Shown: positions 8,544 to 18,099, counted from the first letter of the stretch. The stretch: DNA of 62,561 bases from an uncultured Bacteroidales bacterium (GCA_946412245.1 CAMKGM010000014.1:1-62561), one strand, 5' to 3'. Notes: generated from the letters alone by a model not told the origin. Program-made: numbers and translations.

Positions 8544-9305
8544 ATGGAACTTAACCTAAAGAGTCCTATTATCTTCTTTGACTTGGAGACCACGGGGGTC
8601 AACATTATGACTGACCGAATCGTGGAGTTGTCTCTAATTAAGGTCTATCCTAATGGTGATGAAGAGGTGAAGTCACGACGTCTTAACCCCGAGATGCCCA
8701 TTCCGCCACAAGCCACGGCCATCCATCACATTACAGATGAAGATGTGAAAGACGCTCCTACTTTCAAGCAAATCGCAAAAGATTTGGCTCGCATCTTTGA
8801 GGGGTGCGACGTAGCGGGGTTCAATAGCAACCGTTTTGACATTCCACTGCTCGAAGAGGAGTTCTTGCGCGCGGGAGTTGATTTTGACTTCAGCAAGCGT
8901 CGTTTCATTGATGTTCAGACCATCTTCCACAAGATGGAACAGAGAACGCTTGTTGCAGCCTATAAGTTCTATTGTCACAAAGACTTGAACGACGCCCATT
9001 CGGCCGAAGCCGACACTCGCGCCACCTATGAGGTACTGAAGGCTCAACTTGACCATTATCCTACATTACAGAATGATGTGGCATTCCTTTCAGAATTTTC
9101 CACTCAAAACAAGAATGTGGACTTGGCGGGACGCATGATTTATAATGAGAATAAGGTTGAAGTCTTCAACTTTGGTAAGCATAAAGGCAAACCCGTTGAA
9201 GAGGTGCTTCGAAACGAGCCCAGTTATTACGGCTGGATGATGCAGGGGGAGTTCCCCTTAAACACCAAGAAGGTGCTCACCCGCATCAAGTTGAGAATGA
9301 AATAA
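8544..9305 (+). CDS. DnaQ-like 3'-5' exonuclease (DEDDh)
   Basis: 253 residues. Exo I FFDLETTGVN carries the catalytic D and E, Exo II is FNSNRFDIPLLEEE, and Exo III HSAEADTRATYEVL supplies His and Asp. This is the DEDDh arrangement of the polymerase III epsilon family. The C-terminal ~70 residues contain FNFGKHKGKPVEEVL...YYGWMMQGEFP, a small domain often attached to such exonucleases in Bacteroidetes. It lies 22 nt after dnaN and is probably cotranscribed. It could be the proofreading subunit or a stand-alone repair nuclease; position next to the clamp fits either. Confidence 0.85.
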   Translation: MELNLKSPIIFFDLETTGVNIMTDRIVELSLIKVYPNGDEEVKSRRLNPEMPIPPQATAIHHITDEDVKDAPTFKQIAKDLARIFEGCDVAGFNSNRFDIPLLEEEFLRAGVDFDFSKRRFIDVQTIFHKMEQRTLVAAYKFYCHKDLNDAHSAEADTRATYEVLKAQLDHYPTLQNDVAFLSEFSTQNKNVDLAGRMIYNENKVEVFNFGKHKGKPVEEVLRNEPSYYGWMMQGEFPLNTKKVLTRIKLRMK

Positions 9306-9326
9306 CAACAGAATAATTGCATACTG

Positions 9327-10535
9327 ATGATTGCCGGAAAAAACATCATTTTAGGAATCACGGGAGGCATTGCCGCCTACAAGTCGGCATCCCTTGTACG
9401 CTTGCTGGTTAAGGCCGGAGCTCAGGTACAAGTAATCATGACTCCTAATGCGCGAGAGTTCATTGCTCCGCTAACTCTCTCCACGCTGAGCGGCAAGCCC
9501 GTTATCACCGAGTTTTTCACAGCCAACACGGGTCAATGGAATAGCCATGTAGATTTGGGTCTATGGGCCGATGCTATGGTTGTGGCACCGGCTACCGCCT
9601 CAACAATAGCCAAGATGGCTCATGGTGTTGCCGACAATATGCTGGTAACTACATATCTGTCGGCAAAGGCGCCCGTTTTTGTCGCTCCCGCAATGGACTT
9701 GGACATGTTCAAGCATCCCACTACACAGCACAACCTTGATTTGTTACGTAGCTATGGCAATCACATCATTGAGCCTGCGGCAGGCGAACTTGCCAGCCAT
9801 TTGATAGGTAAGGGCCGTATGGAGGAACCCGAGAATATTTTCAAAGTTCTTGAAGGTTTCTTCAGCGACACATTAGACCTGAAAGGCAAGAAAGTGCTCA
9901 TCACAGCCGGTCCCACTTATGAGAAGATTGATCCGGTGCGTTTCATCGGCAATTTCTCGTCAGGCAAGCAAGGCTTTGCTTTGGCACAGGAATGCGCTGA
10001 CCGGGGTGCAGAGGTGACTCTGATTACAGGTCCTGTGAGTCTCTCTATTGACAACAGTCATGTGAATAGGGTAGACGTGATGAGTGCCGATGAGATGTAT
10101 GACGCAGTGATGGAGCATTTCCCCTTGCAAGATGCGGGCATCATGTGTGCGGCAGTTGCCGACTACAAAGTGGAACATCAGCTCAACAGTAAAATTAAAC
10201 GCGAAAAAGGTGAAGCCCCCGTGCTCACTCTCGTCAAGAACCGCGACATAGCCCGTGCTGCCGGGGAGAAGAAACGCGAAGGACAAGTGCTTGTGGGATT
10301 TGCGCTCGAAACCGACAACGAAGACGCACATGCCCATGAGAAACTTCTCAAGAAGAATCTTGACTTCATCGTACTTAACTCGCTCAACGATCCCGGAGCC
10401 GGTTTTCAGTGTGCTACCAATAAGGTGAAAATCATTGAGCGCGATGGTTCAGAGACCGTTTATCCGTGCAAAGACAAACGAATGGTGGCCAAAGACATCG
10501 TTGATGTCCTGGTCAATAAATATTTGAAATCATGA
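9327..10535 (+). CDS. coaBC: Bifunctional phosphopantothenoylcysteine decarboxylase / phosphopantothenate-cysteine ligase
   Basis: 402 residues, two fused enzymes of coenzyme A synthesis. The N-terminal CoaC half is a flavodoxin-like FMN enzyme with GGIAAYK, the catalytic His in NSHVDLGLW and the PAMDLDMFKHP substrate-clamp motif. The C-terminal CoaB half begins near residue 188 with VLITAGPTYEKIDPVRFIGN, then SSGKQGFALA, AAVADYK and the KIKREKG lysine motif. Together they convert 4'-phosphopantothenate and cysteine to 4'-phosphopantetheine. Its stop overlaps the start of the next gene by 4 nt. The later CoA step, coaE, lies 6 kb downstream in the same block. Confidence 0.95.
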   Translation: MIAGKNIILGITGGIAAYKSASLVRLLVKAGAQVQVIMTPNAREFIAPLTLSTLSGKPVITEFFTANTGQWNSHVDLGLWADAMVVAPATASTIAKMAHGVADNMLVTTYLSAKAPVFVAPAMDLDMFKHPTTQHNLDLLRSYGNHIIEPAAGELASHLIGKGRMEEPENIFKVLEGFFSDTLDLKGKKVLITAGPTYEKIDPVRFIGNFSSGKQGFALAQECADRGAEVTLITGPVSLSIDNSHVNRVDVMSADEMYDAVMEHFPLQDAGIMCAAVADYKVEHQLNSKIKREKGEAPVLTLVKNRDIARAAGEKKREGQVLVGFALETDNEDAHAHEKLLKKNLDFIVLNSLNDPGAGFQCATNKVKIIERDGSETVYPCKDKRMVAKDIVDVLVNKYLKS

Positions 10536-11461
10536 AGACTAGTCGACTTATTATCGCAATAATTCTACTGCTTGTGACAGGCGGTTATGTATCGCTCCAC
10601 GCCGAGGAACTGAATTGTGAGGTGGAGATTAATGCCGCCAAGGTTTCAAACGCCAATAAGGAGATATTCAAAACGCTGCAAGAAGCTATTGCAGAATATA
10701 TGAATACCACCAAGTGGACTGATGCCCAGTTTGCCACAAACGAGAAGATTCAGTGTAAGCTCTTTTTCACGATTAGCGAATACAATGACGGAACCGGCCA
10801 AATGAAAGGCGACCTGCAAATTCAGTCGCAGCGTCCGGTATACAACAGTTCCTACACAACCACAATTATCAACTTCAAGGATACAAAAATAGACTTTACT
10901 TATCAAGAAAATGAGCCCCTTGTATTCTCTGAAGTTGATATGCAAAGTAATCTCACCGCTATTCTCAATTTCTACGCTTACCTGATTATTGCCCTTGACT
11001 TTGACACATTCTCTCTGAAAGGCGGTGACCCCTACTATGAAAAGGCTGCCAACGTGGTGCGACTGGCGCAGAGCTCCGGAGAAAGCGGCTGGAAAGCCTT
11101 TGAGGACACCAAAAACCGTAGCGCGGTGCTTAGCGCATATACCGATAAAGCGACCGATCCCATTAGGCAGATATACTATGACTACCATCGATTGGGTTTA
11201 GACCAGATGGTAACCAGTGTAGATAAAGGCCGGGCCGTGATAACACAGTCACTATCGTTGCTCAAGAAGATATACGACGACACCCCCATGTCGGTGTGCT
11301 TATCGATGTTCAAAGACGCTAAACTCGATGAGTTGGGTAACATTTATTCTAAAGCCAACATGACCGAGAAAGAGTCGGTCTATGAACTTTTGTACCCTAT
11401 ATATCCCACAGAGACACAACGCTTAGACAAGATTAAGAAAGAACAGACTGACCGTTCGTGA
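10532..11461 (+). CDS. DUF4835 family protein (PorD-like, type IX secretion associated)
   Basis: 309 residues with a signal peptide (about 1-24, ending SLHAEE). The segment ELNCEVEINAAKVSNANKEIFKTLQEAIAEY is the signature of the DUF4835 family. Some Bacteroidetes members of that family are named PorD and linked to type IX secretion; I recall this link from annotation practice and cannot verify it here. The protein is predicted to be periplasmic. It is translationally coupled to coaBC (4-nt overlap) and sits 4 nt before recN, the standard Bacteroidetes order. No catalytic motif is visible. Confidence 0.8.
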   Translation: MKTSRLIIAIILLLVTGGYVSLHAEELNCEVEINAAKVSNANKEIFKTLQEAIAEYMNTTKWTDAQFATNEKIQCKLFFTISEYNDGTGQMKGDLQIQSQRPVYNSSYTTTIINFKDTKIDFTYQENEPLVFSEVDMQSNLTAILNFYAYLIIALDFDTFSLKGGDPYYEKAANVVRLAQSSGESGWKAFEDTKNRSAVLSAYTDKATDPIRQIYYDYHRLGLDQMVTSVDKGRAVITQSLSLLKKIYDDTPMSVCLSMFKDAKLDELGNIYSKANMTEKESVYELLYPIYPTETQRLDKIKKEQTDRS

Positions 11462-11465
11462 AACA

Positions 11466-13130
11466 ATGATTAAGACCCTGAAAATATCGAATTATGCCCT
11501 TATCGATGAACTCAGCATTGAGTTTGGAGAAGGGTTGTCGATTATTACAGGAGAGACCGGAGCAGGAAAGTCAATCATTTTAGGTGCGTTGTCACTATTG
11601 CTCGGAGAGCGTGCCGACGTTAAATCAATCAGTCGCAAAGATGTGAAAACGGTGGTTGAGGCCACTATCGCAGTAGGGGATTATCAATTGAAGCCATTCT
11701 TTGAAGAGAATGATATTGACTATGACAATGAATGCATCGTGAGGCGTGAGATTACACCTGCCGGAAGATCACGAGCATTCATCAATGATACTCCTGTGAG
11801 TCTACAAACACTCAAACAATTGGCCACAAGGCTTGTTGACATTCACTCGCAGCATAGTAATATGCTGTTGTCGGAAAGCCGTTTTCAACTCTCTACACTC
11901 GATGAACTGGGTAAGAATGGCAAATTGCTGAGCGAGTATGCCGAGAGTTACAATAATTTCACTTCACTCGCAAAACAGCTTGAGATACAAACTCAAGAAA
12001 TGCAACGAGCGCGTGCTGAAGAAGACTACCTGCGTTTTCAGTACACCCAACTTGAGGAATTGCGACTTCAGCCCGATGAGGATGTAGAACTGGAGCGGGA
12101 ACAAAGTATGCTCAGCAACGTTGCCGAGCTGAAAGAGGGCGTATCGCAAGCCGAATCAGTGCTTACCAGTGCTGAAGATTCAGTGTGCGATCAGCTACGA
12201 CTTGTTGTGCAGCGATTGTCGGGTAGCACTGACAAACTGCAAGAGTTGCAAGAATTATCTCAGCGCATTGAGTCTGCTGCCATAGAACTAAAGGACGTGT
12301 CACGCTCACTCTTCGATATTGAAGAGAAACTGGTTGATGATCCGCAACGATTGGAACAAGTAGAAAACCGGCTTAACGACATCTTTGCAATTGAGCGAAA
12401 GCATAATGTTACGTCGGTTAATCAACTACTTGAACTTCAGCACCGTTTTGAGACACAGCTTGAACTCATTGACAATAGTGATGAGTCTCTCAGCAAACTA
12501 ACTCAACAAGTTGAGGAGAGCCGACAAGTGATGCTCAGCCACGCGCAAGCGTTATCAGTATCGCGCAAGCAAGCCGCATCGCACTTTGTCAAGGACCTCT
12601 TGCCGCTGGCAAAGACGCTGGGCATGAATCATCTGCAATTTGAGATTACTTTTACTGAGACACAGCCCGGCAACTCAGGCATAGACCATGTGGAATATTG
12701 CTTTGCCTTCAACAAGAATCAGCCATTGATGCCTATCAAGGATACGGCCTCGGGAGGTGAGATATCGCGTCTGATGCTATGTGTAAAGTGGTTGCTGGCG
12801 CAAAGTGTGAATTTGCCCACTATTATTTTTGACGAAATTGACACTGGCGTTTCAGGTGATATGGCAAGTCGCATAGGCACTATGATGCAAGAAATTTCAA
12901 ATCACATTCAAGTGATTAGCATCACGCATTTACCTCAGGTAGCAGCCTGCGCTACTACGCATTACCTTGTATACAAGACTGATGATCAGCAGTCAACCGC
13001 AACCCACATGGAGCGTCTTGACTCGCAAGCGCACATTTATGAAGTGGCCCGTATGCTCAGTGGCAAGGATGTGGATCAAGCCGCCATTGAGAACGCTAAA
13101 TCTTTAATTACAAAAGCATATGATAGATAA
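11466..13130 (+). CDS. recN: DNA repair protein RecN
   Basis: 554 residues, an SMC-like ATPase of double-strand break repair. Walker A GETGAGKSI lies at about residues 29-37 after the typical MIKTLKISNYALIDELSIEFGEGLSIIT start. The central 330 residues are heptad-rich coiled coil. The C-terminal half has the ABC signature ASGGEISRLMLCVKWLLAQ, Walker B TIIFDEIDTGVSG and the switch VISITHLPQVAA. Length and order match RecN. The last 11 nt overlap the start of rlmB, suggesting coupled translation. Confidence 0.95.
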   Translation: MIKTLKISNYALIDELSIEFGEGLSIITGETGAGKSIILGALSLLLGERADVKSISRKDVKTVVEATIAVGDYQLKPFFEENDIDYDNECIVRREITPAGRSRAFINDTPVSLQTLKQLATRLVDIHSQHSNMLLSESRFQLSTLDELGKNGKLLSEYAESYNNFTSLAKQLEIQTQEMQRARAEEDYLRFQYTQLEELRLQPDEDVELEREQSMLSNVAELKEGVSQAESVLTSAEDSVCDQLRLVVQRLSGSTDKLQELQELSQRIESAAIELKDVSRSLFDIEEKLVDDPQRLEQVENRLNDIFAIERKHNVTSVNQLLELQHRFETQLELIDNSDESLSKLTQQVEESRQVMLSHAQALSVSRKQAASHFVKDLLPLAKTLGMNHLQFEITFTETQPGNSGIDHVEYCFAFNKNQPLMPIKDTASGGEISRLMLCVKWLLAQSVNLPTIIFDEIDTGVSGDMASRIGTMMQEISNHIQVISITHLPQVAACATTHYLVYKTDDQQSTATHMERLDSQAHIYEVARMLSGKDVDQAAIENAKSLITKAYDR

Positions 13131-13881
13131 ATCTCAATATATCTTTGGCACAAGAGCCGTCATGGAAGCCTTCGAAGCCGGCAAACAGATTGACAAGATT
13201 CTGGTCAAAAAGGATTTGAAGGGCGATCTTGTACATTCGCTACTTACAGAAGCCCGTCAACGTGCGGTGCCGGTGCAAAAGGTACCAATAGAGCGACTGA
13301 ACCGCATTACGCGTGGTAATCATCAAGGTGTCATTGCCTTGCTTGCCGCTGTCAATTACTATAAGGTTGACGATGTGGTTCCCATGCTTTTTGACGAAGG
13401 CATCAATCCATTTCTGGTAGTGCTTGACGGTATTACTGACGTGCGCAACTTTGGTGCCATAGCACGAACCTGCGAGTGTGCTGGTGTTAACGCACTTGTT
13501 ATACCTGAGCGCAATAGCGTCACTGTCAATGCCGACGCAGTTAAAACATCGGCGGGCGCATTGAACTATCTCACCGTGTGTCGAGAACCGAATCTTGTCA
13601 AGGCAGTCCGATATTTGCGTGATAGCGGTTTCAAGGTGGTGGGCGCCTCTGAGAAAAGTGATGTTGTTTTTACTCAAGCCGACTTTACCTCGCCGGTGGC
13701 ACTTGTGCTGGGTGCTGAAGATCACGGCATTTCAACTGACGTGCTCAACTTGTGTGACACTCTTGTGGCCATTCCCGAGTTCGGTAACATTCATTCGCTC
13801 AATGTGTCAGTAGCCGGTGGCATCATGATGTATGAAGTGGTGCGTCAGCGACTCAACGACGGACAAGCGTTTAACTCATGA
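13120..13881 (+). CDS. rlmB: 23S rRNA (guanosine-2'-O-)-methyltransferase RlmB / TrmH family
   Basis: 253 residues. The N-terminal substrate-binding domain has an L30e-like pattern (FGTRAVMEAFEAGKQIDKILVKKD). The C-terminal SPOUT domain has motif 1 DGITDVRNFGAIARTCECAG with the catalytic Arg, motif 2 VALVLGAEDHGIS and motif 3 VAIPEFGNIHSLNVSVAGGIMMYE. In E. coli RlmB methylates G2251 of 23S rRNA. The family assignment is secure; the exact target nucleotide is inferred. It overlaps the end of recN by 11 nt and precedes nusB by 17 nt. Confidence 0.9.
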   Translation: MIDKSQYIFGTRAVMEAFEAGKQIDKILVKKDLKGDLVHSLLTEARQRAVPVQKVPIERLNRITRGNHQGVIALLAAVNYYKVDDVVPMLFDEGINPFLVVLDGITDVRNFGAIARTCECAGVNALVIPERNSVTVNADAVKTSAGALNYLTVCREPNLVKAVRYLRDSGFKVVGASEKSDVVFTQADFTSPVALVLGAEDHGISTDVLNLCDTLVAIPEFGNIHSLNVSVAGGIMMYEVVRQRLNDGQAFNS

Positions 13882-13898
13882 CTTTAACAATTTGAAAT

Positions 13899-14828
13899 AT
13901 GATAAATCGCGTTTTAATTAGAATTAAGGTGGTTCAACTGGTTTACTCATTCTTGATGAACCGTGAAACCAAAACACAAGCAGCGGCTAAGAAGGAACTC
14001 AAGAAAAGTTTTGACAAGTCGCACGAGTTGTATTACTTATTATTTAAATTGATTATAGACCTCACAGAATTGCAGGCATCCCGTCTTGATGAGGCCAAAC
14101 ACAAGTTTTTGCCAACAGATGCCGACCTGCATCCAAATACACGCTTTATTGACAACCGCTTGGTTGATCAACTGCGTCAATCAGAACCATTGCAAGAATT
14201 CATCAACGAACACAATCTCACTTGGCGCGATGATGATATTTTCTTGCGCTTAATGCTTGACAAAGTTCTCAATAGCAAACTTTATCGCGATTACATGGAA
14301 ATGGAGCAGAACGATTTTGCTATTGATTGCGAGTTGTGGTATCAAATGCTCAAGCGCGTGATTCTGTGTGACGATGATATGCTCGAAACTATTGAAAACA
14401 AGTCAATTTACTGGAGCATTGACGACATGAACATTGTGGGGCAGTTTGTGATGAAAACCATACGTCGTTTTGAAGACAAACTCGAAGATCCCATTCTGCC
14501 ACAGTTCAAATCAGAGGACGATGCTGAATTTGGCGAGGAGTTGTTCCTTACTTCGTTGAAGCAGTACGATGAAAACAGTGAGCTTATTGACTCGCTGGTC
14601 AATGACGAGAGTTGGGATGCCGATAGGCTCGCAATGATGGACCGCATCATTATGTGTGTGGCACTCACTGAGATAAAGACTTTCCCAAACATACCTGTCA
14701 ATGTGTCACTCAATGAGTATATTGAGATGGCCAAGAACTTCAGCACCGCCCGAAGCGGTCAGTTCGTTAATGGCATACTTCACGCATCGGTGCGAAAACT
14801 GAAGAGTGAAGGACAAATTTTGAAATAA
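13899..14828 (+). CDS. nusB: Transcription antitermination factor NusB (long Bacteroidetes form)
   Basis: 309 residues, about twice the length of E. coli NusB, as is normal in Bacteroidetes. The N terminus MINRVLIRIKVVQLVYSF carries the first NusB helix. The C-terminal third holds the RNA-binding core with IPVNVSLNEYIEMAKNFSTARSGQFVNGILHA. The acidic insert between them (DDDMLETIENKSIYWSIDDMN and after) has no assigned role. NusB works with NusE/S10 on rRNA leader antitermination. Its neighbours yajC and ybbR follow in the same orientation, the conserved phylum order. Confidence 0.92.
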   Translation: MINRVLIRIKVVQLVYSFLMNRETKTQAAAKKELKKSFDKSHELYYLLFKLIIDLTELQASRLDEAKHKFLPTDADLHPNTRFIDNRLVDQLRQSEPLQEFINEHNLTWRDDDIFLRLMLDKVLNSKLYRDYMEMEQNDFAIDCELWYQMLKRVILCDDDMLETIENKSIYWSIDDMNIVGQFVMKTIRRFEDKLEDPILPQFKSEDDAEFGEELFLTSLKQYDENSELIDSLVNDESWDADRLAMMDRIIMCVALTEIKTFPNIPVNVSLNEYIEMAKNFSTARSGQFVNGILHASVRKLKSEGQILK

Positions 14829-14857
14829 TTTATTCATAACTAATAAACTAATTTATT

Positions 14858-15220
14858 ATGCTTAATTTAATTTTACTTGAAGCCGCCAAGACGGCTCCCG
14901 CATCGGCCGAAGCCGCTCCCCAAGGAATGGGCGGCATGAGTTCACTCATTATGATTGTTGCACTCATCGCCATTTTCTACTTTTTCATGATTCGTCCGCA
15001 AAACAAGAAGCAGAAAGAGATTCGTAAATTCCGTGACGCAATGCAGAAAGGTGACAATGTCACAACTGCCGGAGGTATTCATGGAAAAATCAAAGAGGTG
15101 AAGGACAACGGAACCATCATTCTTGAGATTGCCGATGGAGTGAAAATCACCATTGACAAGGCCATGGTTTATCCATCGGCTCAAGATGTGGTTGCCACAG
15201 GAGCCGACGTGAAGCGTTAA
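14858..15220 (+). CDS. yajC: Preprotein translocase subunit YajC
   Basis: 120 residues. A single membrane segment (about 28-48, SSLIMIVALIAIFYFFMIRPQNKKQ) is followed by the cytoplasmic YajC domain with RKFRDAMQKGDNVTTAGGIHGKIKEV and KITIDKAMV. It is an accessory subunit of the SecDF-YajC complex in the inner membrane. The N-terminal 25 residues are Ala/Pro-rich and may be a loosely conserved extension. It lies 29 nt after nusB and is probably in the same transcript. Confidence 0.95.
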   Translation: MLNLILLEAAKTAPASAEAAPQGMGGMSSLIMIVALIAIFYFFMIRPQNKKQKEIRKFRDAMQKGDNVTTAGGIHGKIKEVKDNGTIILEIADGVKITIDKAMVYPSAQDVVATGADVKR

Positions 15221-15294
15221 TCCAATACTTTATTTATATTGAGTACTACTTGCGACAAGCAAATAGTATCTCATTACCAGCCGATTGATTGTTC

Positions 15295-16245
15295 ATGCAA
15301 ATCAAGTCACAAACAACCAGATCAATACTGCTGTACCTGCTATTCGTTGTGATAGCGGCACTATTTTGGTGCTTTATCACGTTGAATAAAAGCATACAGC
15401 AGGATTTGACGTTCAATGTGGAATATACCGGTATCCCATCAGATGTAACTATGATAGACAAGTTGCCGACGACGGTTACTGTAACTGTCAAGGACCGCGG
15501 TTCATCGTTTGTCAAGTATTATTTGGCGTCGGATATGAAAATAGTAATTCCATTTGAGACTTATGCCGATAATGGTTTGGGAGTGTTTAAGATGACATCA
15601 ATACAGCTCAAGAATATTCTCAAAAAGTCAATTGGTCGTGATGCCAGTATTGTGAGTATCTATCCTGAGTCACTCAATTTGAAATTCACCACATTACCCG
15701 GCAAGAAAGTCCCGATTCGTTATGATCTGGACATTGAGCCCGATTTGAAATATGTGATTAACGGCACCACTGTCACCAGTCACGACTCGGTTGTCATCTT
15801 CTCTGACCGCCGCACGTTATCGTCAATTGACGAAGTCTTTACCTATCATGTGCAGGAGAAAGGATTGACCGACACACTGCACCGCAAGGTGAAGATTGCG
15901 CCCATCAATGGAGTGAAGATTGTACCGGCTATTGTAAACATTACTGTACCCATTGAGCAGGTGATAATGAAACGCAAGATGGTTCCGGTATCGGTTCGCA
16001 ATTTGCCTCCGGGCATCAATGTGGTTGTGTTGCCCTCAACTGTTGAAGTCTCTTTTCTTGTGCCAAAAAGTCTGTACAAGGATGACGAACGCGACAACGA
16101 TATTACAGTTGTGGTTGACTATAACACACTTGACATCAAGTCACGGAACAATAAGGCAAGCATCGCTATAGGCGAATCACCTGCAGTGTACAAGAATGTT
16201 GAAGTGAGCATGGACAGTGTTGAATACATCATCGAGAAGCGTTGA
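15295..16245 (+). CDS. YbbR/CdaR-like domain protein
   Basis: 316 residues from the ATG at 15295; a TTG two codons earlier is also possible. An N-terminal membrane anchor (SILLYLLFVVIAALFWCFITL) is followed by an extracytoplasmic region built from YbbR-type beta units (LTFNVEYTGIPSDV...LPTTVTVTVKDRG; KVPIRYDLDIEPDLKY; MVPVSVRNLPPGINV). In Firmicutes YbbR (CdaR) modulates the diadenylate cyclase CdaA. In Bacteroidetes the role is unclear, and no CdaA gene is next door here. Conserved linkage with coaE just downstream supports the call. Confidence 0.85.
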   Translation: MQIKSQTTRSILLYLLFVVIAALFWCFITLNKSIQQDLTFNVEYTGIPSDVTMIDKLPTTVTVTVKDRGSSFVKYYLASDMKIVIPFETYADNGLGVFKMTSIQLKNILKKSIGRDASIVSIYPESLNLKFTTLPGKKVPIRYDLDIEPDLKYVINGTTVTSHDSVVIFSDRRTLSSIDEVFTYHVQEKGLTDTLHRKVKIAPINGVKIVPAIVNITVPIEQVIMKRKMVPVSVRNLPPGINVVVLPSTVEVSFLVPKSLYKDDERDNDITVVVDYNTLDIKSRNNKASIAIGESPAVYKNVEVSMDSVEYIIEKR

Positions 16246-16252
16246 CGTGAGT

Positions 16253-16828
16253 GTGAAGCTGGTAGCAATAACAGGCGGAATCGGGACAGGTAAGAGCGTG
16301 GTCTCGCACTTACTTTCAATCATGGACTATCCCGTCTATGATACCGATGCCGGAGCGAAACGTCTCATGGCAAGCGACAGCGACTTGCAAAGACAGTTGC
16401 GCGACACATTTGGAAACGAAATATTCATGCCCTGCGGAGAACTGGACCGCAAAGGCCTGGCTAATCTTGTGTTTAATGACCAACAGGCTCTGCAGCGTCT
16501 TAATGCTATTGTGCATCCTGCGGTAATCAACGATGTGTTGCACTGGCGCAGTCAACTTGCATCGCCTGTGACATTTGTTGAAACGGCCATTCTGTATCAG
16601 AGCCACCTTGACCAGGTGGTTGATGCCGTGTGGGAGGTCAGCGCACCGTTGCAGGTGCGAATCAATAGGGTGATGGCTCGCAATGGGTCTACTGCCGAGG
16701 AAGTGTTGCGACGTATTGAGGCTCAAGCATCGGAGGAGTTGCGCCATTCTAAGCATGACTTCATTATTAATGACGGACTTAAGCCCCTGTTACCACAAGT
16801 GACTCAGCTACTCCAAGTGTTAAAGTAA
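16253..16828 (+). CDS. coaE: Dephospho-CoA kinase
   Basis: 191 residues from a GTG at 16253, chosen because it gives the standard (V/M)KLVAITGGIGTGKS N terminus; a GTG at 16247 is also possible. The P-loop GGIGTGKS lies at residues 8-15. The family motifs DTDAGAKRLM, LDRKGLANLVF, NAIVHPAV, and ETAILYQSHLDQVVDAVWEVSAP are all visible. It phosphorylates the ribose 3'-OH of dephospho-CoA, the last step of CoA synthesis begun by coaBC in the same block. It starts 7 nt after the ybbR stop. Confidence 0.93.
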   Translation: MKLVAITGGIGTGKSVVSHLLSIMDYPVYDTDAGAKRLMASDSDLQRQLRDTFGNEIFMPCGELDRKGLANLVFNDQQALQRLNAIVHPAVINDVLHWRSQLASPVTFVETAILYQSHLDQVVDAVWEVSAPLQVRINRVMARNGSTAEEVLRRIEAQASEELRHSKHDFIINDGLKPLLPQVTQLLQVLK

Positions 16829-16883
16829 CTTTTCATTTGTTACATTGCAATTCATCAATCAGGTTCAAGTCAAAAATAATCCT

Positions 16884-16891
16884 TAACTTTG
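16884..16891 (+). promoter_or_regulatory. -7 box for the DUF5606 gene
   Basis: TAACTTTG is a perfect TAnnTTTG and lies 27 nt before the ATG at 16919. The -33 position is only weakly matched. Confidence 0.6.
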
Positions 16892-16918
16892 TAGCACTAA
16901 CAATTAAAACAAAACACT

Positions 16919-17356
16919 ATGTTGAAGAAAATTCTGAACATTTCCGGAAAACCCGGTTTGTATAAGTTGCTTTCTTATGGCAAAAACAGCATCATTGTTG
17001 AAAGTCTCGTTGACAAAAAACGCATGCCGGCCAATGCCCGCGATAAAATCATCTCGCTGGGCGATATAGCTATCTACACCACTGGCGACGACATTCCTTT
17101 GAACAAGGTGCTAGAGGCCGTTTATGAAAAATATGAAGGCAAGCCATTAGATCCTAAACAATATAACACACCTGAAGAGTTGCATGATTTCATGTCGGGC
17201 GTGTTGCCCGAGTATGATGAGGATCGCGTCTATAAAACCGATATCAAGAAAATGATTTCATGGTATAACGTCCTCGTCAATGCCGGGTTCACTTCATTTG
17301 CCGACGAAGAGGGCGAAGAAGAAAACAAAGAGGCCGAAGAAAAGAAAGAAGACTAA
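16919..17356 (+). CDS. DUF5606 domain protein
   Basis: 145 residues, cytoplasmic. The N-terminal LKKILNISGKPGLYKLLSYG and RDKIISLGDIAIYTTGDDIPL are hallmarks of the DUF5606 family, found across Bacteroidetes near coaE. The last 20 residues are a Glu/Lys tail (EEGEEENKEAEEKKED). The function is unknown. It has its own -7 box and a strong terminator, so it is a single-gene unit at the end of the coaE block. Confidence 0.88.
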   Translation: MLKKILNISGKPGLYKLLSYGKNSIIVESLVDKKRMPANARDKIISLGDIAIYTTGDDIPLNKVLEAVYEKYEGKPLDPKQYNTPEELHDFMSGVLPEYDEDRVYKTDIKKMISWYNVLVNAGFTSFADEEGEEENKEAEEKKED

Positions 17357-17374
17357 ATTCATAACCCAAAAGAA

Positions 17375-17422
17375 GTGTGCCAGGAGGAGTTGTGCTATTT
17401 TGCACTCCGTGGCACACTTTTT
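17375..17422 (+). terminator. Rho-independent terminator
   Basis: GTGTGCCA (17375-17382) pairs with TGGCACAC (17410-17417). GGAGT/ACTCC-type pairing extends the stem, and CTTTTT follows. Confidence 0.85.
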
Positions 17423-17466
17423 AATTACACAAAAACCGCCGTTTTTAAAATCAAAGCCCTCTTGTC

Positions 17467-18024
17467 ATGAATGTTGCGCGAGTCAACAGTTTGCTAATCA
17501 AGTTACTATTCTTGGCCTTAATAACTGGAGTGTCAGCTTGCCACTCTAAAAAGAAAGCCACGGCAGAGACTTCGCACACCACTCACACAACTCATCATGT
17601 GAGTGATGACTGGCTAACGCTTGATATTAAACTTGACCGACATGACAACAAACGACTCTATCGTGAAATCAAATCATGGCTGGGCACTCCCTACAAGTAT
17701 GCGGGCCATTCACGAAACGGAACTGACTGCTCGGGATTTGTGATGGAAGTCTATCAAGCGGTGTATCACTTGTCCTTGCAGCGCAATTCACAAAAGATTT
17801 TCGAGAAGAATTGTGATGAAATTGACAAGGATAAACTGCATGAGGGTGATCTGGTTTTTTTCAACACCGGCAATAAGAACCGACGCATTAATCATGTGGG
17901 TATCTATTTAAAGGAAGGTAAATTTGCTCACGCATCATCATCGAGAGGTGTCACTGTGAGCGATATTCGGGAAAAATATTATGTGAAACACTTTGTCGTT
18001 GCGGGTCGTGTAAGACGTGATTGA
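17467..18024 (+). CDS. NlpC/P60 (C40) peptidoglycan hydrolase, lipoprotein
   Basis: 185 residues. The signal with lipobox GVSAC puts the lipidated Cys at residue 26. The catalytic domain begins near residue 68 (IKSWLGTPYKYAGHSRNGTDCSGFVMEVYQ); Cys 88 is the nucleophile and His 143 in NHVGIYLKEGKF the base, with HASS as the following family motif. It resembles E. coli Spr/MepS, which cuts peptide cross-links in peptidoglycan. The His-rich stretch after the lipobox (TTHTTHH) is odd but may be only a linker. It has no close partner gene. Confidence 0.9.
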   Translation: MNVARVNSLLIKLLFLALITGVSACHSKKKATAETSHTTHTTHHVSDDWLTLDIKLDRHDNKRLYREIKSWLGTPYKYAGHSRNGTDCSGFVMEVYQAVYHLSLQRNSQKIFEKNCDEIDKDKLHEGDLVFFNTGNKNRRINHVGIYLKEGKFAHASSSRGVTVSDIREKYYVKHFVVAGRVRRD

Positions 18025-18099
18025 TAAATGCCCGTTTATGACTATTTTGTAGGCTAAACTCCATTAAGCGAGACGATTGTGGTTGTGCACAGCTTGTGC